Shown: positions 8,564 to 17,074 of the stretch, piece after piece | Layout: every line of letters begins with the position of its first letter | Position numbering within the stretch: position 1 is the stretch's first letter | Assembly (NCBI RefSeq): GCF_900601905.1 | Contig: NZ_UWFA01000170.1 | Coordinates: 372,001 to 436,000, forward strand | Reading direction: 5' to 3' | DNA from: Pseudomonas viridiflava | GTDB lineage: Bacteria; Pseudomonadota; Gammaproteobacteria; Pseudomonadales; Pseudomonadaceae | DNA: 64,000 bases | The notes under the pieces: model-generated | Told to the model about the DNA's origin: nothing | Seen by the model: only the letters and a program-made list of their open reading frames with translations | Databases searched by the model: none | Position numbers and translations under genes: made by a program

Positions 8564-8630
8564 GTTTGTGGGTTCTAGACGTTACAGGGAGCATCAATTT
8601 AGCGAGCAAGCCGGTGCTTTTACTGAAGGC

Positions 8631-8658
8631 AAAAAAAAGCCACTCGGCAAGAGTGGCT
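8631..8658 (-). terminator. Minus-strand intrinsic terminator with no gene feeding it
   Basis: AGCCACTC/GAGTGGCT (8638-8658, five-base loop) is followed on the minus strand by eight T residues (8631-8638). No coding sequence ends here on that strand, so it probably ends a non-coding transcript that starts somewhere within 8700-8900. Confidence 0.7.
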
Positions 8659-8872
8659 CAAAGGGAAGTTCGGTGAGAAGTTCGGTCGTTCAGCCTGGTT
8701 GATCTTCTGTCGTGGACTGAAACGGGGCAGGTAATGGCTTTTGGCCCGGATGCCGGTGATTATCTGGCAACGGGATCGTCTCGTGAAATCAACTCTGGCT
8801 ATGCTGGTCATAGTTTTTGCAATAGTAAGACGCTTCCGAATGAGGCGTAGGTGAACTGGTTGAAGGGCTTCT

Positions 8873-8889
8873 TGCACAGGAATGGTGCG
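8873..8889 (+). promoter_or_regulatory. Probable NtrC binding site (upstream activator sequence)
   Basis: TGCACAGGAATGGTGCG matches the NtrC consensus TGCAC-N6-GGTGCA except for the last base. Its centre is about 86 bp before the predicted start of transcription of the ATP-grasp operon, inside the usual range for sigma-54 enhancers. Confidence 0.65.
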
Positions 8890-8909
8890 AACGGCTCATC
8901 GTGTTTATG

Positions 8910-8922
8910 TAACCAGTTGATA
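8910..8922 (-). promoter_or_regulatory. Integration host factor (IHF) site
   Basis: On the minus strand TATCAACTGGTTA fits WATCAA-N4-TTR at every defined position, and the adjoining DNA is AT-rich. It lies between the NtrC site and the -24/-12 promoter, where IHF would bend DNA to bring the activator to RNA polymerase. Confidence 0.65.
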
Positions 8923-8940
8923 AATAAGCGTTTATGCCGA

Positions 8941-8955
8941 TGGCACGGGCCTTGC
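8941..8955 (+). promoter_or_regulatory. Sigma-54 (RpoN) -24/-12 promoter
   Basis: TGGCACGGGCCTTGC is identical to TGGCACG-N4-TTGC, with GG at 8942-8943 and GC at 8954-8955. Transcription should start near 8967, giving a leader of about 25 bases that contains AAGGAG before the ATG at 8993. Confidence 0.88.
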
Positions 8956-8992
8956 GAAGGCCCTTGGTGTCCGTGGTGACAAGGAGTACGGC

Positions 8993-10402
8993 ATGATCCG
9001 CACCTTTTATGATGAGATGTACGATGCCGGCGGCCTGGTCCGCCCGCATTATCGGGAATTTGCCCGCTGGCTGGGGGAAACGCCGCCTGAGCTTCTGGCT
9101 CAACGCAGGCGTGAAGCCGACCTTTTGTTTCATCGCGCCGGGATCACGTTCACGTTGTACGGTGACGAGCAAGGCACCGAGCGGCTGATTCCGTTCGATA
9201 CTATCCCCCGCAGCATCCCTGCCAGTGAATGGCGGGTGGTCGAGCGCGGCTGTATTCAGCGGGTCAAAGCGCTGAACATGTTTCTCGCCGACCTCTATCA
9301 CGAGCAGCGCATCATCAAGGCAGGGGTGATCCCGGCCGAACAGGTGTTAGCCAACGAGCAATATCAGTTGGCGATGCAGGGGCTCAACCTGCACCGCGAT
9401 CTCTATTCACACATCTCGGGTGTTGACCTGGTGCGTGATGGGGATGGCACCTATTACGTGCTCGAAGACAACCTGCGTACGCCCAGTGGCGTGAGCTATA
9501 TGCTCGAAGACCGCAAGATGATGATGCGGCTGTTTCCCGAGCTGTTTGCCGCACAGCGTATTGCGCCCATCGACCACTACCCGAATCTGCTGCTTGATAC
9601 GCTCAAGAGCTCCAGCCCGCTGGATAACCCAAGCGTGGTGGTGCTGACCCCGGGGCGCTTCAACAGCGCATTTTTCGAGCATGCGTTTCTGGCGCGGGAA
9701 ATGGGTGTCGAGCTGGTCGAGGGTGCCGATCTGTTCGTCCGTGATGATCGGGTGTTCATGCGCACCACTGACGGCCCCAAGGCCGTGGATGTGATCTACC
9801 GCCGCCTGGACGACGCCTTCCTCGACCCGCTGGCGTTCAATCCCGATTCCATGCTCGGGGTGCCCGGGCTGCTGTCGGCCTATCGCTCGGGCAATGTAGT
9901 GTTGGCCAACGCCATCGGGACCGGCGTCGCGGATGACAAGTCGGTTTACCCGTTTGTCACCGACATGATTCGTTTTTATCTGGACGAAGAGCCGATCCTC
10001 AAGAACGTCCCCACCTGGCAGTGCCGCAAGCCCGAGGAGTTATCCCACGTGCTGGCCAACCTGTCGAAGCTGGTGGTCAAGGAAACCCAGGGGTCGGGGG
10101 GGTACGGCATGTTGGTCGGTCCTGCAGCCAGTGCTGCGGAAATCGAGTCGTTTCGTGCTCGCCTCAAAGCCAAACCCCACGCGTATATCGCGCAACCCAC
10201 ACTGTGCCTGTCGACGTGCCCGACGTTTGTCGAAAACGGTATCGCGCCGCGCCACATCGATTTGCGCCCGTTTGTCTTGTCTGGTCGTGAAACCCGCGTC
10301 GTACCCGGCGGGCTCACCCGAGTCGCGCTTCGCGAAGGCTCGTTGGTGGTGAACTCGTCTCAAGGTGGCGGAACAAAAGACACCTGGGTGGTCGAGGATT
10401 AA
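8993..10402 (+). CDS. Circularly permuted ATP-grasp family protein
   Basis: This 469-residue soluble protein belongs to the circularly permuted ATP-grasp family. The start MIRTFYDEMYDAGG and the motifs DLYHEQRII, GIDGTYYVLEDN-like (here DGDGTYYVLEDNLRTPSG) and VVKETQGSGGYGML are typical; the last is the glycine-rich nucleotide-binding loop. Comparative genomics predicts these proteins to be amide-bond-forming ligases acting with alpha-E and transglutaminase-like partners, but the substrate is not known. AAGGAG seven bases upstream fixes the start. It is the first gene of a three-gene operon behind a sigma-54 promoter, so nitrogen-status control is inferred. Confidence 0.9.
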   Translation: MIRTFYDEMYDAGGLVRPHYREFARWLGETPPELLAQRRREADLLFHRAGITFTLYGDEQGTERLIPFDTIPRSIPASEWRVVERGCIQRVKALNMFLADLYHEQRIIKAGVIPAEQVLANEQYQLAMQGLNLHRDLYSHISGVDLVRDGDGTYYVLEDNLRTPSGVSYMLEDRKMMMRLFPELFAAQRIAPIDHYPNLLLDTLKSSSPLDNPSVVVLTPGRFNSAFFEHAFLAREMGVELVEGADLFVRDDRVFMRTTDGPKAVDVIYRRLDDAFLDPLAFNPDSMLGVPGLLSAYRSGNVVLANAIGTGVADDKSVYPFVTDMIRFYLDEEPILKNVPTWQCRKPEELSHVLANLSKLVVKETQGSGGYGMLVGPAASAAEIESFRARLKAKPHAYIAQPTLCLSTCPTFVENGIAPRHIDLRPFVLSGRETRVVPGGLTRVALREGSLVVNSSQGGGTKDTWVVED

Positions 10403-10414
10403 GGATGCCTGCCA

Positions 10415-11374
10415 ATGCTAAGTAGAACTGCCTCGGATTTGTATTGGATGTCGCGTTATCTGGAGCGCGCAGAAAACCTCGCCCGGATGCTGGATGTGAG
10501 CTATTCGCTGTCTTTGATGCCTCAGGATGGACGCGGTGACGGCCTGGATGAGTTGGCCATGCCGCTGCTCATCACCGGTACTCTGGATCATTATCTGGAA
10601 CGCCATGGCGAGCTGCATGCCGAGCGTTTGCTGCACTTTTTTGCGCTGGACGCGAGCAACCCGGCCAGCATCTACAGCTGTCTCGGCGCGGCGCGGGCCA
10701 GTGCCCATGCGGTGCGTGGGCGAATTACCGCTGACATGTGGGAAAACATCAACGCCACCTGGCTGGAGATTCGGGGGATCGCCGAACAAGGCCTGAGTCG
10801 TTATGGCATGAGCCGGTTCTGCGAGTGGGTCAAGGAGCGTTCGCATCTGTTTCGCGGCGCAACCTACGGCACCATCATGCGTCACGATGCGTTCCGCTTC
10901 ATTCGTCTGGGGATATTCATCGAGCGGGCCGACAATACCTTGCGCCTGCTGGATGCCCGTTACGAAATGCTTGAACTGCGTGGTCGCGATACCCATCAGG
11001 TGTCCGACAGCTCGGCTCACGGCTACTACCAATGGAGCGCCTTGCTGCGTGCGCTATCGTCGTTCGAGGCCTACACCGAGTTGTACCGTGACGCACCGGG
11101 TGCCCGTCAGGTCGCGGAACTGTTGCTGTTGCGTCCCGACATCCCGCGGTCGCTGAGCGCCTGCCTCGAAGAACTGGCCTTGATCCTGGCCAGCCTGCCG
11201 GGCGCCAACGGGCGACCTGCCCAGCGTCTGGCTGCCGAGCTTGAAGCGCGCCTGCGCTATACCGGAATAGACGAAATTCTGGAGGAAGGCCTGCACGAGT
11301 GGCTGAACGAATTCATCCCGTTGGTAGCCCAACTGGGTGACGCAATCCACACATCTTATCTGGAGGCTGCATGA
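10415..11374 (+). CDS. Alpha-E domain-containing protein (DUF403)
   Basis: This 319-residue, mainly helical protein has the alpha-E domain. Typical elements are MLSRTASDLYWMSRYLERAE at the start, FIRLGIFIERADNTLRLLD in the middle, and repeated conserved Glu and Arg residues on helices. The family is found almost only beside circularly permuted ATP-grasp and transglutaminase-like genes; it is thought to work in the same uncharacterised peptide or amide metabolism, perhaps as a scaffold. It follows the ATP-grasp gene by 12 bases and overlaps the next gene by four (ATGA), so the three should be translated together. Confidence 0.9.
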   Translation: MLSRTASDLYWMSRYLERAENLARMLDVSYSLSLMPQDGRGDGLDELAMPLLITGTLDHYLERHGELHAERLLHFFALDASNPASIYSCLGAARASAHAVRGRITADMWENINATWLEIRGIAEQGLSRYGMSRFCEWVKERSHLFRGATYGTIMRHDAFRFIRLGIFIERADNTLRLLDARYEMLELRGRDTHQVSDSSAHGYYQWSALLRALSSFEAYTELYRDAPGARQVAELLLLRPDIPRSLSACLEELALILASLPGANGRPAQRLAAELEARLRYTGIDEILEEGLHEWLNEFIPLVAQLGDAIHTSYLEAA

Positions 11375-12189
11375 GACTCTCAATTAGCCACGAGACGACC
11401 TATCACTATGAGGATCAGGTACGCGCCAGCATCCAGTATTTGCGTCTGACGCCACATGACAGCGAGCGCCAGCAGGTGCTCAGCTGGCAGTTGAGCCTGC
11501 CGCGCCCGGTCCGTGCGCAAATCGATCCATTCGGCAATATTCTGCACGTGCTGACCATGGACGAACCCCACGAAGCGATCATCATCGGCGCCCGTGGTCA
11601 GGTGGAAATCGATGAAAAGCGTGAGGCCGAGCACGACAGCCAGTCGCCATTGCCGTTCCTGCGTTTCACGCGCCTGACCGAGCCTGACGAAGCGATTCGT
11701 GCGTTCGCCAGCAAGCAATGCCGCAAGCGCAAGGATCGCAGTGGCCTGATTGATCTGATGCACGCGTTGAATCAGCACATCACCTATACGCCGGGCGCGA
11801 CGGAAGTAGACACCAGTGCCGTTCAGGCCTTTGCCGGAGGCTCCGGCGTCTGTCAGGACCATGCCCATGCGTTCATCGCCTGCGCTCGCAGCCTGGGCAT
11901 TCCGGCCCGTTATGTGTCCGGTTATCTATACAGTGAAGACAGTGAGCACCTGGCCAGCCATGCCTGGGCTGAAGCTTGGGTCGATGATGCCTGGTATAGC
12001 TTCGACGTGACCAACCAGCTGGCTATTCCGGAGCGGCATTTGAAACTGGCCGTGGGTCTGGATTACCTGGACGCCTGCCCGGTACGCGGCATGCGTCGTG
12101 GTGGTGGCAGCGAACAGATGCACGCCAAAGTCCTGGTTGCGCCAATGCCCGGCGCACCAAAAGTGTTGATGCAGGCGCAGCATCAGTAG
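11371..12189 (+). CDS. Transglutaminase-like family protein
   Basis: This 272-residue protein has the bacterial transglutaminase N-terminal beta domain (about residues 1-85) followed by a papain-like transglutaminase core (about 110-220). The catalytic triad is visible: Cys161 in GSGVCQDHAH, His197 in ASHAWAEAW and Asp212 in WYSFDVTNQ. Such enzymes cleave or transfer amide bonds. No signal peptide is seen, so it should act in the cytoplasm with the ATP-grasp and alpha-E proteins encoded just upstream. Translational coupling through an ATGA overlap is evident. The substrate is unknown; formation by the ATP-grasp protein and hydrolysis by this one of the same amide bond is a hypothesis. Confidence 0.92.
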   Translation: MRLSISHETTYHYEDQVRASIQYLRLTPHDSERQQVLSWQLSLPRPVRAQIDPFGNILHVLTMDEPHEAIIIGARGQVEIDEKREAEHDSQSPLPFLRFTRLTEPDEAIRAFASKQCRKRKDRSGLIDLMHALNQHITYTPGATEVDTSAVQAFAGGSGVCQDHAHAFIACARSLGIPARYVSGYLYSEDSEHLASHAWAEAWVDDAWYSFDVTNQLAIPERHLKLAVGLDYLDACPVRGMRRGGGSEQMHAKVLVAPMPGAPKVLMQAQHQ

Positions 12190-12216
12190 CCTGTAGGATC
12201 TGCCAAAGGCTGCGAA
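12189..12216. repeat. REP-like unit after the transglutaminase gene
   Basis: CCTGTAGGATCTGCCAAAGG continuing into CTGCGAAC belongs to the same short family as the copies at 57855-57898 and 61344-61372. It lies directly behind the operon. Confidence 0.5.
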
Positions 12217-12283
12217 CGGCGGTGTCAGTTGAACCGCTTTCGTCGCCGGAGGTGCTACTGCAAACCTGCTGGGGGGCACCCTC

Positions 12284-12374
12284 CGTGGAACCGGCTTTAG
12301 CCGGGACGAGGCCGTAAATCGAGTGTCTCTCTACCGGCACAATTGCAGCCTTCGCGGCTAAAGCCGGCCCCACG
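12284..12374. repeat. REPIN (two inverted REP sequences)
   Basis: The arms GGAACCGGCTTTAGCCGGGA (from 12287) and CGCGGCTAAAGCCGGCCCCA (from 12353) are inverted copies about 45 bp apart, each with its own GGCTTTAGCC palindrome. Similar pairs occur at 37641-37732 and 56279-56372. Confidence 0.8.
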
Positions 12375-12548
12375 AATAGGCGCTTGCAGGCCACGTCATC
12401 GTTGATCTTGAAGGTCTGGATCTGTGGGTGGCTGAGCAACTGGCTGGTTTCCCGGATTTTCGCGCGTCAGCCCGTTCGATCGTCAATGTTGCGGTCTGCA
12501 GGGGAGGGGTGCGAGCAACGCAATCCATGTCAGAAGAAAACGCAAAAG

Positions 12549-12929
12549 CTACTCCGCGGGATCGTCCGTGATGTCGTAGAGGGCGTTGTGCAACTCTTCA
12601 TAGTTGCCGCCATTGATAACGCTGTAATAGCCAGCCTTGTTCAGTTTGTCCTGAGCCTTGCTGGCTTTTTCATCGCTGCTGCTGAACAGCACAAAGACAA
12701 TATTGCGGTCGTTGAGGACCAGCTTCACCTGATTGACCAGACGCCGATCATCGATACGCACGGCGTTGAGCACTGTACCCGCGTCGTAGTCAGTCTGACT
12801 GCGCACATCGACAGCGAGCTTGCCTTCCTTGAGGGCGGCAACCGCCACCGCCTGTTCGACGTCGCCTGCAAACGCCGAGCCGCAGACCATCATCGCTGTG
12901 AGTGCCACCAGTGCCGACCACTTGCTCAT
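12549..12929 (-). CDS. Periplasmic rhodanese-like protein without catalytic cysteine
   Basis: This 126-residue protein has a cleavable signal peptide (MSKWSALVALTAMMVCGSAFA, then G) and a single rhodanese-like domain (LAVDVRSQTDYDAGTVLNAV...). The loop that should carry the sulfur-transfer cysteine reads VLFSSSDEKA, with no Cys, and the only Cys is in the signal peptide. Sulfur transfer is therefore unlikely; a phosphatase-like or binding role in the periplasm is possible. The start at 12929 is chosen for the GGAGG seven bases before it and the classical signal peptide. It is followed by a non-coding stretch with REP DNA. Confidence 0.85.
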   Translation of the reverse strand: MSKWSALVALTAMMVCGSAFAGDVEQAVAVAALKEGKLAVDVRSQTDYDAGTVLNAVRIDDRRLVNQVKLVLNDRNIVFVLFSSSDEKASKAQDKLNKAGYYSVINGGNYEELHNALYDITDDPAE

Positions 12930-13025
12930 CCTTGCGCCTCCCCATACTCGTGAACAGAGATTGGCATACATGGACGCTGCCCGAAAGTGCAGCAATGCCT
13001 ACTGTGTACATGGGATAAGTCGCCG

Positions 13026-13121
13026 TCAGCCGAACAATCGGGTCATATTGGGCAAGATCAACAACAAGGTAGTGGCGAACACAATGAGTCCGGCCTGACG
13101 TACTTTCGAATGCTTGAACAT
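13026..13121 (-). CDS. Candidate 31-residue membrane protein
   Basis: MFKHSKVRQAG leads into one hydrophobic helix (LIVFATTLLLILP) and a short tail, NMTRLFG. A basic N terminus followed by one helix is the usual form of a bacterial single-pass small protein. AAGGCGGA upstream is only a fair ribosome-binding site. It lies 97 bases before the rhodanese-like gene on the same strand and might share its transcript. I know no named family for it. Confidence 0.45.
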   Translation of the reverse strand: MFKHSKVRQAGLIVFATTLLLILPNMTRLFG

Positions 13122-13572
13122 GGCGGTCCGCCTTTTTTTTGTTATTCCTGAGCGACAAAAGCTCACCGAATTCGGCAGTGAATTCCAGGTAGCTGGCAAA
13201 GGTAATCCGTGAGCAAGAGAGTGCCCGACAAAGCCTGTCGGTCAGCCGCGCTGCAATTCTTATTATCGCGCTGCTAATGCTACAGACTTAACCTTAGAGT
13301 TCTGGTGCCCGGCTATTTAGAACCGTTTGGAATTAAAGCTATCGCGAGAAGTTGGAACAGTTATAGACAATCTCCGCAACGCGTGCGCATTCCCTTGCTA
13401 GACGCTTTCACTGCCAGGAACAACGCCGCCTTGGCCATGTACCGTTCGTCCGGGTCGGATTTTTCCTACCGCTATGCATTGGCTCCGAATCGGCCTGTTC
13501 ATTGAATCCAGCCGCGATCAGCTAAGGTGTTAGCACGCATCTTCCTATAACAACAAAGACACAGGGGATTTC
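13122..13572. other. Non-coding region upstream of the thiolase gene
   Basis: These 451 bases carry the divergent promoters of the thiolase operon and the minus-strand genes. A 66-codon GTG-initiated frame at 13305-13505 has no ribosome-binding site or recognisable family and is not called. I see no other clear element. Confidence 0.5.
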
Positions 13573-14778
13573 ATGACTGATGCCTTGATCTTCGACGCAG
13601 TCCGTACGCCGCGTGGCAAAGGCAAGCCCGATGGGGCGCTGTACAGCGTCAAACCGGTCAACCTGATGGCGGGCCTGCTGACTGCGCTGCAAACGCGTAA
13701 CCAGCTTGATACTTCGCAGGTCGACGACATCGTGCTGGGCTGCGTGACGCCTGTAGGTGACCAGGGCGCAGATATCGCCAAGACGGCCGCTCTGGTCGCC
13801 GACTGGAATATCAGCGTGGCGGGTGTGCAGATCAACCGGTTCTGCGCTTCGGGACTTGAGGCGGTCAATCTGGCCGCGATGAAAGTCCGCTCCGGCTTCG
13901 AGGACCTGGTGGTGGCAGGCGGGGTCGAGTCCATGTCCAGGGTGCCCATGGGTAGCGACGGTGGTGCATGGGTGCTTGATCCGCAGACCAACCTGCATTG
14001 CCATTTCACGCCCCAGGGGATTGGCGCCGATCTGATTGCAACGCTCGAAGGCTTCACTCGCCAGGACGTGGATGCCTACGCCCTGGAGTCGCAGATCAAG
14101 GCTGCCCGAGCGAGCCAGGACGGCTCTTTTGAGCGATCACTGATTCCGGTGCGGGATCAGAATGGCTCGCTGCTGCTCGATCACGACGAATTCATCCGCG
14201 CCGATTCCACGCTGCAAGGGCTTGGCAAACTCAAGCCGAGTTTCGCGCTGATCGGCCAGATGGGTTTTGATGCCACTGCGCTGCGGGTCTATAGCCACGT
14301 TGAGCGTATCGACCATGTTCACACGCCAGGCAACAGCTCCGGCATCGTCGATGGCGCCGCAGCCATGCTTATCGGCTCGCAAGCCAAGGGGCGGGCGCTC
14401 GGCCTGCAGCCTCGCGGCCGCATCGTCGCCACCGCCGTTACTGGCACCGACCCGACCATCATGCTCACCGGCCCGGCACCTGCCACGCGCAAGGCATTGA
14501 GCAAGGCAGGCCTGAAGCTGGAAGACATCGATCTGTTCGAAGTCAACGAAGCCTTTTCTTCGGTGGTGCTCAAATTCATCAAGGACCTGCACGTCGATCC
14601 TGCCAGGGTCAACGTCAACGGCGGCTCCATCGCCATGGGCCATCCGCTGGGTGCCACCGGCTGCATGATCCTGGGCACGTTGCTGGATGAACTGCATGTA
14701 CGCAAATTGCGCTACGGCCTGGCGACCCTGTGTGTCGGCGGCGGTATGGGCATTGCCACCATCATCGAGCGGTATTGA
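13573..14778 (+). CDS. Acetyl-CoA C-acyltransferase (thiolase)
   Basis: This 401-residue cytoplasmic enzyme catalyses the last, thiolytic step of beta-oxidation or its reverse. The active-site residues are all visible: Cys91 in [10 protein letters not shown] (acyl carrier), His357 in [14 protein letters not shown], and Cys387 in LCVGGGMG (proton donor). The start at 13573 is a little upstream of the family's usual D-A-V-R-T-P motif. The FadB-like gene begins 24 bases downstream, forming a two-gene operon resembling the P. aeruginosa PA1736-PA1737 pair, which is separate from the main fadBA operon. Substrate chain length cannot be read from the sequence. Confidence 0.93.
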   Translation: MTDALIFDAVRTPRGKGKPDGALYSVKPVNLMAGLLTALQTRNQLDTSQVDDIVLGCVTPVGDQGADIAKTAALVADWNISVAGVQINRFCASGLEAVNLAAMKVRSGFEDLVVAGGVESMSRVPMGSDGGAWVLDPQTNLHCHFTPQGIGADLIATLEGFTRQDVDAYALESQIKAARASQDGSFERSLIPVRDQNGSLLLDHDEFIRADSTLQGLGKLKPSFALIGQMGFDATALRVYSHVERIDHVHTPGNSSGIVDGAAAMLIGSQAKGRALGLQPRGRIVATAVTGTDPTIMLTGPAPATRKALSKAGLKLEDIDLFEVNEAFSSVVLKFIKDLHVDPARVNVNGGSIAMGHPLGATGCMILGTLLDELHVRKLRYGLATLCVGGGMGIATIIERY

Positions 14779-14801
14779 GCCCCTTGGAGCAGAGAACTTT
14801 C

Positions 14802-16946
14802 ATGACTGATGCGATCAAGTACGACCAGGGGCAGGACGGCATCGTGGTTCTGACCATCGACATGCCCGGGCATAGCGCCAATCTGATGAACGCCGCCTGG
14901 CGCGAGGCCATGGCTATGACCCTTGCCCGGCTACAGGAAGAAAAGGACTCGATCACGGGCGTGATCATCACTTCAGGCAAGCAGACCTTCTTCGCGGGGG
15001 GCGACCTTAACGAGCTGATCGAGGTGGGCAAGGATCGTGCGCAATGGTTTCAAGCCATGATTCTGGGCCTGAAACAGCAGTTGCGCGGGCTGGAAACCCT
15101 CGGCAAACCGGTGGTGGCCGCGATCAATGGTTCAGCGTTGGGCGGTGGTCTGGAAATTTGTCTGGCTTGCCATCATCGCATCGCGCTGGAGAGTCCCGAC
15201 CTGCAGCTTGGCCTGCCCGAAGTGACGCTGGGTTTGTTGCCGGGCGGGGGCGGGGTAGTGCGTCTGGTGCGGATGCTCGGGCTGGAAAAAGCATTGCCGC
15301 ATTTGCTTGAAGGCAAGGCCCTCAAGCCGCAACCGGCACTGGCGGCCGGGTTGATTGATGACATCGCCCGCGATCATGACGACATGCTGAGACGAGCTAG
15401 GGCGTGGATCGCATCCAATCCGACGGCGACTCAGGCGTGGGACAGACCGGGTTACCAGATCCCAGGGGGGACGCCATCGCAGCCCAAAGTGGCGCAGATG
15501 CTGGCCATTGCACCGTCCATTCTGCGCAACAAGACGCAAGGCTGCTTCCCTGCGCCGGAAAAGATTTTATGCGCCGCCGTCGAAGGCGCCCAAGTGGACT
15601 TCGAGACCGCGCAATTGATTGAAACCCGCTACTTCACCGAACTGGTGACCGGCCAGGTCGCCAAGAACATGATCGGCACCTTCTGGTTTCAGCTCAACGC
15701 CATCAAGCAAGGGCGGTCCCGCCCGGCGCGGTTGCCCTTGATCAAGACCCGTAAGGTCGGCGTGCTCGGCGCCGGAATGATGGGCGCGGGGATTGCGTAT
15801 GTCAGCGCCTGTGCGGGCATCGACGTGGTGCTTAAAGACGTCAACCTGGCGGCGGCGCAGAAGGGCAGAGAGCATTCGGCGCGTTTGTTGGCGGCGCAGG
15901 TTGCCAGCGGCAGGCTTGACGCGGCTCAAGGCGAAATGATTCTGGCGCGCATTCACAGCACCGGGCGCGATTCAGATTTGCAGGGCTGTGATCTGATCAT
16001 CGAGGCAGTATTCGAGGACCGTGAACTCAAAGGCAAGGTCAGTGCGGCTGCCGAGCAGGTGGTGCTGAAAAATGCAGTCATTGCCTCCAATACTTCGACG
16101 CTGCCCATTACCGGGCTGGCGTCGGCGCTTTCCAGCCCGGAACGTTTCATCGGCCTGCATTTTTTCAGTCCCGTGGAAAAGATGCAGCTGGTGGAAATCA
16201 TCAAGGGCGCGCAGACCAGCGAGGCCACGCTCGCGCGTGCTTTTGATTTCGTGCAGCAAATCAGGAAAATCCCCATCGTTGTCAGCGACAGTCGTGGTTT
16301 CTTTACTTCCCGGGTGTTCGCCACCTTCACCAATGAAGGCATCGCCATGCTCGGTGAAGGGGTTGCTGCGCCGATGATCGAAACCGAGGCGCGCAAGGCA
16401 GGTATGCCGGTTGGGCCGCTGGCGGTGTCCGACGAAGTGTCGTTGAGCTTGATGAGCCATATCCGGCGCCAGACCGCCAAAGACCTGGCAGACGAAGGCA
16501 AGCCTGCGCCACGCCATCCAGCGACTGACCTGATTGAGTTGATGGTCGACACATTCAAACGACCCGGCAAGGCCGCAGGCGTTGGCTTTTACGACTACCC
16601 GCAAGGCGCGCCCAGGCAGCTGTGGCCCGAGCTGAAAACCCGTTTCGAAAAGCTCGACGGGCAAATTCCTGCACAGGACGTGCGTGACCGCTTGCTGTTC
16701 ATTCAGGCTCTGGAAACCGTGCGCTGTCTGGAAGAGGGCGTCCTGCACTCGGTCGCCGACGCCAACATCGGCTCGATCTTTGGTATCGGCTTCGCGGGCT
16801 GGACCGGTGGTGCGCTGCAATTCATCAACCAGTACGGCGTGGGGGCTTTCGTCACCCGGGCGCAGGCCCTGGCGCAACGCTACGGCGAGCGCTTCGAGCC
16901 GCCGTCGCTTTTACTGCACAAGGCGTTGCAGGGCGAGGTGTTTTAA
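14802..16946 (+). CDS. Bifunctional enoyl-CoA hydratase / 3-hydroxyacyl-CoA dehydrogenase (FadB/FadJ type)
   Basis: This 714-residue protein is the alpha subunit of a fatty-acid oxidation complex. Residues about 1-190 are crotonase-like, with the oxyanion-hole stretch FFAGGDLNEL and the two catalytic glutamates in GGGLEICLA and LPEVTLGLLPG. From about 330 comes the NAD-binding fold (VGVLGAGMMGAGIAY), then HFFSPVEKMQLVEI with the catalytic His, and two C-terminal dehydrogenase domains. It hydrates enoyl-CoA and oxidises the product to 3-ketoacyl-CoA, which the thiolase encoded 24 bases upstream then cleaves. GGAG about 14 bases before the ATG at 14802 sets the start. Confidence 0.93.
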   Translation: MTDAIKYDQGQDGIVVLTIDMPGHSANLMNAAWREAMAMTLARLQEEKDSITGVIITSGKQTFFAGGDLNELIEVGKDRAQWFQAMILGLKQQLRGLETLGKPVVAAINGSALGGGLEICLACHHRIALESPDLQLGLPEVTLGLLPGGGGVVRLVRMLGLEKALPHLLEGKALKPQPALAAGLIDDIARDHDDMLRRARAWIASNPTATQAWDRPGYQIPGGTPSQPKVAQMLAIAPSILRNKTQGCFPAPEKILCAAVEGAQVDFETAQLIETRYFTELVTGQVAKNMIGTFWFQLNAIKQGRSRPARLPLIKTRKVGVLGAGMMGAGIAYVSACAGIDVVLKDVNLAAAQKGREHSARLLAAQVASGRLDAAQGEMILARIHSTGRDSDLQGCDLIIEAVFEDRELKGKVSAAAEQVVLKNAVIASNTSTLPITGLASALSSPERFIGLHFFSPVEKMQLVEIIKGAQTSEATLARAFDFVQQIRKIPIVVSDSRGFFTSRVFATFTNEGIAMLGEGVAAPMIETEARKAGMPVGPLAVSDEVSLSLMSHIRRQTAKDLADEGKPAPRHPATDLIELMVDTFKRPGKAAGVGFYDYPQGAPRQLWPELKTRFEKLDGQIPAQDVRDRLLFIQALETVRCLEEGVLHSVADANIGSIFGIGFAGWTGGALQFINQYGVGAFVTRAQALAQRYGERFEPPSLLLHKALQGEVF

Positions 16947-17074
16947 GCGTCGAGCGGTTCAGGGGCGGTTAAGGCAAACCTGCACAAGCCGGTGAATAGG
17001 CGCTTGCCTTGCGGTGCCCGTTCAAGGCAGGCTTGATCGGAGCACTTACGCCTTTACCGCTTCAGGTACTTTTT

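Noticed and set aside
13305..13505. A 66-codon GTG-started frame upstream of the thiolase gene
   Set aside because: No ribosome-binding site, no recognisable family, and it lies where promoters are expected.
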